Shown: positions 1 through 5,782 of the stretch, in pieces
How positions within the stretch are numbered: the stretch's first letter is position 1
Layout of the letters: each line of letters opens with the position of its first letter
From: an uncultured Collinsella sp.
GTDB lineage: Bacteria > Actinomycetota > Coriobacteriia > Coriobacteriales > Coriobacteriaceae
Length of the DNA: 9,036 nucleotides
Assembly: GCA_902478935.1 (NCBI GenBank)
Contig: CABSMV010000081.1
Span: 1 to 9,036, forward strand
Direction of reading: 5' to 3'
Translations under genes and position numbers: made by a program
The notes under the pieces: model-generated
The model's input: only the letters and a program-made list of their open reading frames with translations
Told to the model about the DNA's origin: nothing
Database searches by the model: none

Positions 1-21
1 GAAAGCACTTAATGTGCTTTC
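1..21 (+). terminator. Possible terminator hairpin at left edge
   Basis: Bases 1-8 (GAAAGCAC) pair perfectly with 14-21 (GTGCTTTC) around a 5-nt loop. The stem is 8 bp, and only a weak T-rich stretch (CCGTCTT) follows. It most likely belongs to the end of a gene left of the window. In many bacteria rpoC lies there, but this cannot be seen. The hairpin could also act on the opposite strand. Confidence 0.45.
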
Positions 22-75
22 CGTCTTGCGCAGGACTGTAGAGCAGCAAACTTAAACAGCGGGCCGCCCGGGCCG

Positions 76-115
76 GGAATCCGCCCCCGCGCACAGAAGG
101 GGATTCCTTTTGTGT
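76..115 (+). terminator. Hairpin plus T-run upstream of the str promoter
   Basis: GGAATCC (76-82) pairs with GGATTCC (101-107). With a one-base bulge at 83 the stem gains two more C-G pairs (84-85 with 99-100). TTTTGTGT follows directly at 108-115. This has the form of a rho-independent terminator and lies about 50 bp before the rpsL promoter. It would insulate the str operon from upstream transcription. The loop is fairly long (13 nt), so efficiency is uncertain. Confidence 0.45.
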
Positions 116-166
116 AGGCTTTGCGGAAATGTGCCAATTTTAGGATACGCCCGGCGGCGTGGTGTG

Positions 167-195
167 TTGACGGCACAGCTAACGGCACGTATCCT
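167..195 (+). promoter_or_regulatory. Sigma-A type promoter of the str operon
   Basis: A -35 box TTGACG (167-172) and a -10 box TATCCT (190-195) are separated by exactly 17 nt, matching 5/6 and 4/6 bases of the housekeeping consensus. Transcription would start near 202, giving a leader of about 87 nt before rpsL. It is the best promoter-like sequence in the first 288 bases, which hold no gene I can support. The leader contains a small hairpin, AGGGG (215-219) with CCCCT (228-232). Confidence 0.75.
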
Positions 196-288
196 ATCGA
201 ACTGCGTGTTTCGTAGGGGGATGCTGACCCCTCGATTCAAGCCGTTGCACTTTACAGAAAGCTGGAATCATTCGAGAAGGAGTACGCT

Positions 289-666
289 TTGCCTACTATT
301 AACCAGCTGGTTCGCCAGGGCCGTCGTTCCGTGCCCAAGAAGTCCAAGAACGCTGCTCTGCAGCACAACTCCCAGAAGCGCGGCGTGTGCACCCGCGTCT
401 TCACCACGAGCCCCAAGAAGCCGAACTCGGCTCTTCGTAAGGTTGCCCGTGTTCGCCTCGTCAACGGCATCGAAGTTACTGCTTACATCCCGGGTGAGGG
501 CCACAACCTGCAGGAGCACTCCATCGTGCTCGTCCGCGGCGGTCGTGTCCGTGACCTCCCTGGTGTCCGTTATCACGTCATCCGTGGCGCCTACGACGCT
601 GCTCCGGTCCAGAACCGTATGCAGGCCCGTTCCAAGTACGGTGCTAAGCGCCCCAAGGCCAAATAA
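289..666 (+). CDS. rpsL: 30S ribosomal protein S12
   Basis: S12 lies at the decoding centre of the small ribosomal subunit and helps set decoding accuracy. The 125-residue product has the family signature: N-terminal PTINQLVR, the PKKPNSALRK loop with Lys43 and Lys44, GEGHNLQEHS, and the C-terminal QARSKYG. The start is TTG, shown by the conserved N-terminus and by a Shine-Dalgarno GAGAAGGAG (274-282) 6 nt upstream; no in-frame ATG fits. Residue 88 is Arg (codon 550-552), where most bacteria have Lys; this exchange is a known streptomycin-resistance substitution elsewhere. Asp89, the residue methylthiolated by RimO in Escherichia coli, is kept. It is the first gene of the rpsL-rpsG-fusA-rpsJ unit. 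Codon use is strongly biased (Lys AAG, Ala GCT/GCC), as expected for high expression. Confidence 0.98.
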   Translation: MPTINQLVRQGRRSVPKKSKNAALQHNSQKRGVCTRVFTTSPKKPNSALRKVARVRLVNGIEVTAYIPGEGHNLQEHSIVLVRGGRVRDLPGVRYHVIRGAYDAAPVQNRMQARSKYGAKRPKAK

Positions 667-690
667 GCCAGATAACGTTTTGATACTTTC

Positions 691-718
691 GCCGTGTGCC
701 GCCTAAGCGCCGCACGGT
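691..718 (+). promoter_or_regulatory. rpsL-rpsG intercistronic hairpin, possible S7 control site
   Basis: In the 73-nt gap after rpsL, CCGTGTG (692-698) pairs with CGCACGG (711-717) in a 7-bp stem with one G-U pair. A further G-U pair (691/718) can close it. The rpsG Shine-Dalgarno begins only 7 nt later. In E. coli, S7 represses the str operon by binding the rpsL-rpsG intercistronic RNA. The position is analogous, but I cannot show that S7 binds here. No T-run follows, so it is not a classical terminator. Confidence 0.4.
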
Positions 719-739
719 AGACACTTAAGGAGATTTCAC

Positions 740-1213
740 ATGCCGCGTCGTGCAGCAGCTAATCGTCGTGAGGTTCAGCCTGACGCCGTTTACAACAACC
801 GCCTGGTGACTCAGCTCATCAACAAGGTCCTTCTTGACGGCAAGAAGGCCACCGCTGAGCGCATCGTTTACACCGCTTTCGAGATCGTCGCCGAGAAGTC
901 CGAGGGTGGCGACGCTCTCGCTACCTTCAAGAAGGCTATGGACAACGTCAAGCCCACGCTCGAGGTTAAGCCCAAGCGTGTCGGTGGCGCTACCTATCAG
1001 GTCCCGATGGAGGTCAACTCCCGTCGTTCCACCGCTCTGGGTATCCGCTGGATCGTCAACTTCTCCCGCGCTCGCAAGGAGAAGACCATGGCCGAGCGTC
1101 TCGCCAACGAGATCCTCGACGCTTCCAACGGCCTGGGCGCTTCCGTCAAGAAGCGTGAGGACGTCTTCAAGATGGCCGAGGCCAACCGCGCGTTCTCTCA
1201 CTATCGTTGGTAA
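740..1213 (+). CDS. rpsG: 30S ribosomal protein S7
   Basis: S7 binds the 3' domain of 16S rRNA, starts assembly of the 30S head and lies near the tRNA exit site. The 157-residue product is close to the usual 156. It has the standard start PRR followed by the basic arm, the LINKVLLDGKK segment, and the beta-hairpin region (about residues 74-90, KPKRVGGATYQVPMEV). It ends in FSHYRW, like many bacterial S7 proteins. The ATG at 740 is preceded by TTAAGGAGAT (725-733) at good spacing. It lies 73 nt after rpsL and 19 nt before fusA, clearly in the same transcript. By analogy with E. coli, S7 may repress its own operon through the hairpin in front of this gene. Codon bias matches the other str genes. 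Confidence 0.98.
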   Translation: MPRRAAANRREVQPDAVYNNRLVTQLINKVLLDGKKATAERIVYTAFEIVAEKSEGGDALATFKKAMDNVKPTLEVKPKRVGGATYQVPMEVNSRRSTALGIRWIVNFSRARKEKTMAERLANEILDASNGLGASVKKREDVFKMAEANRAFSHYRW

Positions 1214-1232
1214 GTTAAGGTAAGGAACTAAC

Positions 1233-3332
1233 ATGGCTAAGCCTAAGTACAAGCTTTCCGATACCCGTAACATCGGCATCATGGCCCACATCGATGCTGG
1301 TAAGACCACCACGACCGAGCGTATTCTTTACTACACCGGTAAGACCCACAAGATCGGTGAGGTCCATGAGGGCGCTGCCACCATGGACTGGATGGTTCAG
1401 GAGCAGGAGCGCGGCGTAACCATTACCTCCGCTGCTACCACGTGCTTCTGGAAGAAGGACGGTAAGGACTACCGCATCCAGATCATCGACACCCCGGGCC
1501 ACGTTGACTTCACCGCCGAGGTCGAGCGCTGCCTGCGCGTCCTCGATGGCGCTGTCGCCGTCTTCGACGCCGTTGCTGGCGTTCAGCCCCAGTCTGAGAC
1601 CGTTTGGCGTCAGGCTTCTACCTTCAACGTCCCCCGCATCGCCTTCATCAACAAGTATGACCGCGTGGGCGCTGACTTCTTCAACGCTATCGAGACCATG
1701 AAGGATCGTCTCGACGCTAACGCCGTGGCCGCTCAGGTCCCGATGGGCGCCGAGGACAACTTCTGGGGCGTCATCGACCTGGTCACCATGACTGCATGGG
1801 ACTTCAAGGCCGACGACAAGGGTATGACCTACCCCGAGCCGATGGACGAGATCCCGGCTGAGTTCGCCGACATCGCTGCCACCAAGCGCGAGGAGCTCCT
1901 CGACGCTGCTGCCAGCTTTGACGACGAGCTCATGGAGAAGATCCTCATGGAGGAGGACTTCACCGTCGAGGAGCTCAAGGCCGCTCTGCGCAAGGGCGTT
2001 CTGGCCAACGAGCTCAACCTCGTCTTCGTGGGCTCCGCCTACAAGAACAAGGGCGTCCAGGAGCTGCTTGACGCTGTCGTTGACTACCTGCCCAGCCCGC
2101 TTGACGTCGAGGCCGTCACTGGTACCGATCCGGACACCGGCGAGGAGATCCAGCGTCATCCTTCCTTCGACGAGCCCTTCTCCGGCCTGGTCTTCAAGAT
2201 CATGACCGACCCGTTCGTCGGTAAGCTCACCTACGTCCGTGTTTACTCCGGCCGCGCCGAGTCCGGCTCCTACGTGGTCAACGCTTCCAACGGTCAGCGC
2301 GAGCGTCTCGGCCGCATCCTCGAGATGAACGCCGCCGAGCGTATCGACCGTGACGACGCTGCCGCCGGCGACATCGTCGCTTGCGTCGGCTTCAAGAACT
2401 CCACCACCGGTGACACCCTGTGCGAAGAGGGCAAGGAGATCGTCCTCGAGAAGATCGAGTTCGCTAAGCCCGTTATCGACGTTGCCATCGAGCCCAAGAC
2501 CAAGGCCGAGCAGGACAAGATGTCCCTGGCTCTGACCAAGCTCGCCGAGGAGGACCCGACCTTCCAGGTGTCCACCAACCACGAGACCGGCCAGACCATC
2601 ATCGCCGGCATGGGCGAGCTGCACCTCGAGATCATCGTCGACCGTCTGCTCCGCGAGTTCAAGGTTGACGCTAACGTTGGTAAGCCCCAGGTTGCCTACC
2701 GCGAGACCGCTGGTCACGACGTCGAGAAGGCTGAGGGCAAGTTCGTCCGTCAGTCCGGCGGTCGCGGTCAGTACGGCCACGCCGTCATTAAGCTCGAGAA
2801 GATGGAGGAGGGCTTCGGCTACGAGTTCGTCAATGCTATCGTCGGCGGCGTCGTGCCCAAGGAGTACATCCCGTCCATCGACAAGGGCATTCAGGAGGCC
2901 CTGAACACCGGTGTTATCGCCGGCTTCCCGGTCCTCGACGTTAAGGTCACCCTGTTCGACGGTTCTTACCACGAGGTCGACTCCTCCGAGGCCGCCTTCA
3001 AGATCGCCGGTTCCATGGCTATCAAGGACGCCCTCAGGAAGTCCGATCCGCAGCTGCTCGAGCCGATCATGGCTGTCGAGGTCGAGACCCCCGAGCAGTA
3101 CATGGGCGACGTTATGGGCAACCTCTCCGGTCGCCGCGGCAAGATCGAGGGCATGGAGGATCGCAAGAACAGCAAGCTCATCCGTGCCAAGGTGCCGCTG
3201 GGCGAGATGTTCGGTTACGCTACCGACCTTCGCTCCCAGACCCAGGGCCGTGCATCCTACACGATGCAGTTCGACTCTTATGAGCCCGCGCCCAAGTCCA
3301 TTGTGGACGAGGTCATGAGCAAGAACGCCTAA
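1233..3332 (+). CDS. fusA: Elongation factor G
   Basis: EF-G is the cytoplasmic GTPase that moves tRNA and mRNA through the ribosome after peptide-bond formation, and acts with ribosome recycling factor to split ribosomes. The 699-residue product is full length. GTPase motifs: G1 AHIDAGKT (18-25), G2 RGVTI (60-64), G3 DTPGH (86-90, with catalytic His90), G4 NKYD (140-143), G5 GSA (267-269). The later domains show GMGELHLEI (domain III) and SGGRGQYGHA (domain IV). G4 has Tyr142 where bacterial EF-G usually has Met; the x in NKxD is variable across GTPases, so the protein should work. The start ATG follows AAGGTAAGGAA with normal spacing. It sits 19 nt after rpsG. No tuf follows, unlike many str operons; rpsJ comes next. 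Codon use is extremely biased, which leaves a long, meaningless open frame on the opposite strand. Confidence 0.98.
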   Translation: MAKPKYKLSDTRNIGIMAHIDAGKTTTTERILYYTGKTHKIGEVHEGAATMDWMVQEQERGVTITSAATTCFWKKDGKDYRIQIIDTPGHVDFTAEVERCLRVLDGAVAVFDAVAGVQPQSETVWRQASTFNVPRIAFINKYDRVGADFFNAIETMKDRLDANAVAAQVPMGAEDNFWGVIDLVTMTAWDFKADDKGMTYPEPMDEIPAEFADIAATKREELLDAAASFDDELMEKILMEEDFTVEELKAALRKGVLANELNLVFVGSAYKNKGVQELLDAVVDYLPSPLDVEAVTGTDPDTGEEIQRHPSFDEPFSGLVFKIMTDPFVGKLTYVRVYSGRAESGSYVVNASNGQRERLGRILEMNAAERIDRDDAAAGDIVACVGFKNSTTGDTLCEEGKEIVLEKIEFAKPVIDVAIEPKTKAEQDKMSLALTKLAEEDPTFQVSTNHETGQTIIAGMGELHLEIIVDRLLREFKVDANVGKPQVAYRETAGHDVEKAEGKFVRQSGGRGQYGHAVIKLEKMEEGFGYEFVNAIVGGVVPKEYIPSIDKGIQEALNTGVIAGFPVLDVKVTLFDGSYHEVDSSEAAFKIAGSMAIKDALRKSDPQLLEPIMAVEVETPEQYMGDVMGNLSGRRGKIEGMEDRKNSKLIRAKVPLGEMFGYATDLRSQTQGRASYTMQFDSYEPAPKSIVDEVMSKNA

Positions 3333-3357
3333 GTTCGAGCTCCCTGTTACGTAATCC

Positions 3358-3374
3358 GCGAGAGCATCTCTCGC
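3358..3374 (+). promoter_or_regulatory. Perfect hairpin between fusA and rpsJ
   Basis: GCGAGAG (3358-3364) and CTCTCGC (3368-3374) form a perfect 7-bp stem around a CAT loop, in the 60-nt gap between fusA and rpsJ. The rpsJ Shine-Dalgarno (3382-3386) begins 7 nt later. Only a short ACTCTTT follows, so termination would be weak. It may reduce read-through, mark an RNA-processing site, or control rpsJ translation. I see no clear promoter in this gap. Confidence 0.5.
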
Positions 3375-3392
3375 ACTCTTTGGAGGTTTAAG

Positions 3393-3701
3393 TTGGCTAC
3401 CCAGAAGATCCGCATTCGCCTCAAGGGCTATGATCACGAGGTCGTCGATCAGTCCGCGAAGCTCATCGTCGAGACCGCTCAGAAGACCGGCGCTCGCGTT
3501 TCCGGTCCTGTCCCCCTGCCCACCGAGCGCAACCTGTACACGGTTATCCGCTCGCCGCACGTGAACAAGGACTCCCGTGAGCAGTTCGAGATGCGCACCC
3601 ACAAGCGCCTCATCGACATCCTCGACCCCACCTCGGGCACCGTTGATTCGCTCATGCGTCTCGACCTCCCCGCTGGCGTCGACATCGACATCAAGCTCTA
3701 A
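3393..3701 (+). CDS. rpsJ: 30S ribosomal protein S10 (NusE)
   Basis: S10 is a small-subunit head protein and also serves, as NusE, in the NusB-NusE antitermination complex that supports rRNA transcription. The product is 102 residues, the usual length. Signatures: QKIRIRLKGYDH at the N-terminus, the GPVPLPT loop (about 38-45) with YTVIRSPHVNKDSREQFEMRTHKR, and the C-terminal SLMRLDLPAGVDIDIKL. The start is TTG, fixed by the conserved N-terminus and by GGAGG (3382-3386) 6 nt upstream. It is 60 nt after fusA and is the last gene of the unit, with a strong terminator 22 nt after its stop. In most bacteria rpsJ opens the S10 operon in front of rplC; here it is separated from those genes. Codon bias matches the rest of the str unit. 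Confidence 0.98.
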   Translation: MATQKIRIRLKGYDHEVVDQSAKLIVETAQKTGARVSGPVPLPTERNLYTVIRSPHVNKDSREQFEMRTHKRLIDILDPTSGTVDSLMRLDLPAGVDIDIKL

Positions 3702-3720
3702 GCGATATCGCTCATAGCTT

Positions 3721-3764
3721 AAAGGGCCCCGCTGCCGTTACGGTAGCGGGGCCCTTTTGTTTTG
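3721..3764 (+). terminator. Strong rho-independent terminator after rpsJ
   Basis: GGGCCCCGCTGCCG (3724-3737) pairs with CGGTAGCGGGGCCC (3741-3754) around a TTA loop: 14 pairs including one G-T(U). AAA before the stem can pair with part of the TTTTGTTTTG tail that follows. This is an outstanding intrinsic terminator for the str unit. It also lies about 64 nt past the stop of the convergent birA and could stop that transcript, although the T-run on that side is short. Confidence 0.93.
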
Positions 3765-3817
3765 AGTTTAGATTTTGGGATAGCGAATTCGTCTGCCGAG
3801 CCGGCGGCTGCGGCGCC

Positions 3818-4594
3818 CTATTCGCTCAGGGGGCGCAAGGATGCTTCTTCGAAGTGGAAGACGCACAAGCCGCTCTCGGTCTCAATGCATGCGCGGCCGC
3901 AATCGTCGACCGTTCTAAATATGCCTCGTGCCAGCTCGTCTCCAGCGGGGGAGCGGGCGATAACGTGCTTCCCGATCCAATTGAGGTGAGCGATATATTC
4001 GTCGTGGACGGGCGCGAGCGGACCGGCGTCTTCTTCCTTGGCGTTGAGGCGCTCTGCCCAGCTATCTACAGCGTCTATAACTGCGTGATAGACCTCATCG
4101 AGGAGCATGTCGACGGCGGGAACGCTCTCGTTGAGGTCCGAGAGGCCAATTGCCGCCAGGCCGCCATCGGGCACCTCTTGGGGCGTGTAGTTTACGTTGA
4201 CACCAATGCCGCAGACGGCGAAAGGTTTGCCTTCGTTATCGCGTGCGGCCTCGACCAGAATGCCGCCGAGCTTGCGTCCTCGCGCGACCAGGTCGTTGGG
4301 CCATTTGAGGCCAATCTCGTTTGCAAGACCCTGCTTTTCGAGTGCTTCGAGCACCGCTAGGCCGCTGACGGCGGCAAGACCAGAGTACTTTGCGGGATTA
4401 ACGCATGGACGCAGGACAATCGAAAGCAATAGGTTGCCGGCGGTTGAATCCCACTTGTGGCCGCGCCGGCCGCGTCCTGCCGTTTGCGCGCGGGCGGCAA
4501 GTCCTGTGCCGTGCGGCGCACCCTGTTTTCCTGCCTCGAGCAGGTCATCGTTGGTCGATCCGGTTACGTCGACGATCGTTAATTTGGCATCCAT
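3818..4594 (-). CDS. birA: Biotin--[acetyl-CoA-carboxylase] ligase, short form without repressor domain
   Basis: The enzyme makes biotinyl-5'-AMP from biotin and ATP and transfers biotin to the lysine of the biotin carrier protein (AccB) of acetyl-CoA carboxylase. The 258-residue product starts directly in the catalytic domain: GSTN (12-15), QTAGRGRRGHKW (37-48, biotinyl-AMP binding loop), KWPNDL (97-102), KLGGILVE (108-115, with the conserved Lys108), GIGVNVN (129-135). A small C-terminal beta domain follows (about 205-255, GKHVIARSPAGDELARGIF...). The N-terminal winged helix of E. coli BirA is absent, so it should not repress biotin genes. ATG at 4594 has a Shine-Dalgarno TAGGAGGT (complement of 4605-4612) 10 nt away. 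It is divergent from the fab operon, which may supply the pathway it serves, and convergent with rpsJ. Codon use is broader than in the str genes. Confidence 0.95.
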   Translation of the reverse strand: MDAKLTIVDVTGSTNDDLLEAGKQGAPHGTGLAARAQTAGRGRRGHKWDSTAGNLLLSIVLRPCVNPAKYSGLAAVSGLAVLEALEKQGLANEIGLKWPNDLVARGRKLGGILVEAARDNEGKPFAVCGIGVNVNYTPQEVPDGGLAAIGLSDLNESVPAVDMLLDEVYHAVIDAVDSWAERLNAKEEDAGPLAPVHDEYIAHLNWIGKHVIARSPAGDELARGIFRTVDDCGRACIETESGLCVFHFEEASLRPLSE

Positions 4595-4688
4595 AACGGC
4601 TGCTACCTCCTAAGTTAATAAGGCAATCGCGCAATGGTGTCGAGAGATAGACACAATGTGAAGCCTTTGTCGCATTTGGACAATTTAA

Positions 4689-4704
4689 TGTTAACACGTC
4701 AACA
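4689..4704. promoter_or_regulatory. Putative operator 1 upstream of fabH
   Basis: TGTTAACACGTCAACA fits a dyad TGTTnACnnGTnAACA with no mismatch in the symmetric positions. It is the left copy of a 19-bp direct repeat (4688-4706) and would overlap the -35 region of the proposed fabH promoter. Such an arrangement suits a dimeric repressor. The regulator is not encoded in the window, and I cannot assign the motif to FabT, FapR or another known family. Confidence 0.55.
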
Positions 4705-4719
4705 ACGACTGAAATGCGC

Positions 4720-4725
4720 TATCCT
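4720..4725 (+). promoter_or_regulatory. Possible -10 box of the fab operon promoter
   Basis: TATCCT is identical to the -10 box of the str promoter in this window. At 17-nt spacing the -35 position (4697-4702) is CGTCAA, a poor match, so the promoter would be weak or dependent on a regulator. Transcription would start near 4732, just before the second operator copy. This is a tentative call. I saw no convincing promoter for birA on the other strand; TTGACG occurs there within both repeats but without a good -10 box. Confidence 0.35.
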
Positions 4726-4736
4726 CTCTTGGTCGA

Positions 4737-4752
4737 TGTAAACACGTCAACA
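4737..4752. promoter_or_regulatory. Putative operator 2 in the fabH leader
   Basis: TGTAAACACGTCAACA matches the same dyad as operator 1, with one symmetric position broken (A at the fourth base). It ends 4 nt before the fabH Shine-Dalgarno (4757-4764). A protein bound here would block early transcription or work together with the copy 48 bp upstream. Confidence 0.52.
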
Positions 4753-4770
4753 ACTCAAAGGAGGTTAGTG

Positions 4771-5730
4771 ATGGGTTTCACGATTCTTGGAACAGGCTCG
4801 GCGCTTCCTAAGCGCAGTGTCTCCAATGACGAGCTGTCTGAGTTCCTCGATACCTCAGATGAGTGGATTTTTACCCGCACCGGTATCAAGAGCCGCCATG
4901 TCTGCACCACCGAGTTACTTGACGACCTTGCTGTAGCGGCGAGCGAGCGGGCACTCCAGGTGTCCGGAATCGACGCGAGCCAGCTGGATCTGATCGTCTG
5001 CTCGACGACGACGGGTGACCACCTTGTTCCCGCTGAGGCGTGTGCCGTTGCTGAGCGACTAGGCGCGACGTGCCCTGCCTTCGATGTCTCGGCGGCCTGC
5101 GCCGGCTTCGTATTTGCGCTCGATGTCGCCGAGGGCTATATCGCCCGCGGCCGTGCCGAGCGCGTGCTTGTCGTTGCTGCCGAGCAGATGACGCGCGCGC
5201 TCGACTGGACCGACCGTGCCACCTGCGTGCTCTTTGGCGACGGCGCGGGCGCTGCAGTGATAGGGGCTGGGGGAGACAACCCCCTTGCCGTTGAGCTTTC
5301 GACGGCGCCCGACGTCGAGACGTTGCGCGTTCCCGGTCTGGTCGGCACCTCGCCGTTTAAGGACTCCGCAGATAGCGCGAGCGTGCTGTCCATGAATGGT
5401 CGCCGCGTGTTCAAGTTCGGCGTCAACGCCATCTGCGACACGGTCCATAAGCTTGCGAGCGATGCGGGCATTTCGGTCGAAGACATCGATCATTTTGTAT
5501 TCCATCAGGCTAACGAACGAATCCTGAGTCAGGCGGTCAAGCGTCTCGGCGTGCCAGACGAGCGCGTGGTTCGAACGCTACGCGAGACCGGCAACATTTC
5601 GAGCGCCTGCATTCCCTTTGCGTTTGACCGGCTGGCACGTACCGACGCACTGAATGAGGACGACACCATCGCCCTCGTTGGATTTGGCGCCGGCCTGGAT
5701 ATAGGTGGCTATCTGCTTCGTTGGAAGTAG
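4771..5730 (+). CDS. fabH: Beta-ketoacyl-ACP synthase III
   Basis: FabH starts fatty acid chains by condensing an acyl-CoA primer (usually acetyl-CoA or a short branched acyl-CoA) with malonyl-ACP, releasing CO2 and CoA. The 319-residue product has the Cys-His-Asn triad: Cys110 in SAACAGF, His245 in FHQANERI, Asn275 in ETGNISSA. It also has the DEW..TRTGI segment (30-39) and the C-terminal GFGAGLDIGG. GNIS replaces the common GNTS after the catalytic Asn. I chose ATG 4771 because it follows a strong AAAGGAGG (4757-4764) by 6 nt and gives the standard N-terminus GFTILGTGSALP. The same frame is open back to an ATG at 4714, but that would add 19 residues with no family match and run through the operator repeats. 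It is the first gene of the fab operon. Whether it prefers straight or branched primers cannot be told. Confidence 0.96.
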   Translation: MGFTILGTGSALPKRSVSNDELSEFLDTSDEWIFTRTGIKSRHVCTTELLDDLAVAASERALQVSGIDASQLDLIVCSTTTGDHLVPAEACAVAERLGATCPAFDVSAACAGFVFALDVAEGYIARGRAERVLVVAAEQMTRALDWTDRATCVLFGDGAGAAVIGAGGDNPLAVELSTAPDVETLRVPGLVGTSPFKDSADSASVLSMNGRRVFKFGVNAICDTVHKLASDAGISVEDIDHFVFHQANERILSQAVKRLGVPDERVVRTLRETGNISSACIPFAFDRLARTDALNEDDTIALVGFGAGLDIGGYLLRWK

Positions 5731-5782
5731 TCGCACATAGGAAATAAAAACGCCCCTAGGGCACAAACAAAGGAGAACTACC

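Larger units (their letters stand above)
4688..4754. repeat. 19-bp direct repeat pair (4688-4706 and 4736-4754)
   Basis: The two copies share ATGT[T/A]AACACGTCAACAAC with one mismatch in 19 positions and start 48 bp apart. Both lie in the non-coding divergent region between birA and fabH. A match this long at this distance is very unlikely by chance in about 176 bp. The symmetric core of each copy suggests a protein-binding site, not leftover repeat DNA. Confidence 0.9.

Noticed and set aside
110..706. A 198-codon plus-strand frame covering the leader and rpsL
   Set aside because: It overlaps rpsL in another frame, spans the promoter, and is a low-complexity Ser/Arg/Thr sequence.
1215..3602. 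A 795-codon open frame on the minus strand across fusA and rpsJ
   Set aside because: It is antisense to two certain genes, is very rich in Leu, Val, Gly and Asp in repetitive fashion, matches no family, and follows from the extreme codon bias of fusA.
3701..3712. 12-bp palindrome AGCGATATCGCT at the rpsJ stop
   Set aside because: As a hairpin it gives only 4 bp around ATAT. It overlaps the stop codon and sits next to a far stronger terminator, so it is probably chance.
3854..4360. A 168-codon plus-strand frame inside birA
   Set aside because: It lies fully inside birA, which has all its catalytic motifs. It has no family features or ribosome-binding site.
4652..4660. CACAATGTG palindrome in the birA/fabH region as an operator
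   Set aside because: It is short and occurs once. It does not match the dyad of the repeated sites.
4714..4770. Longer fabH start at ATG 4714
   Set aside because: It lacks a good ribosome-binding site, adds 19 residues foreign to FabH, and would run through the probable -10 box and operator. ATG 4771 has an ideal Shine-Dalgarno.
5752..5762. GCCC-CTA-GGGC hairpin between fabH and acpP as a terminator
   Set aside because: The stem is only 4 bp and the following bases (ACAAACAAAGG) hold no T-run. At most it is a minor processing feature.
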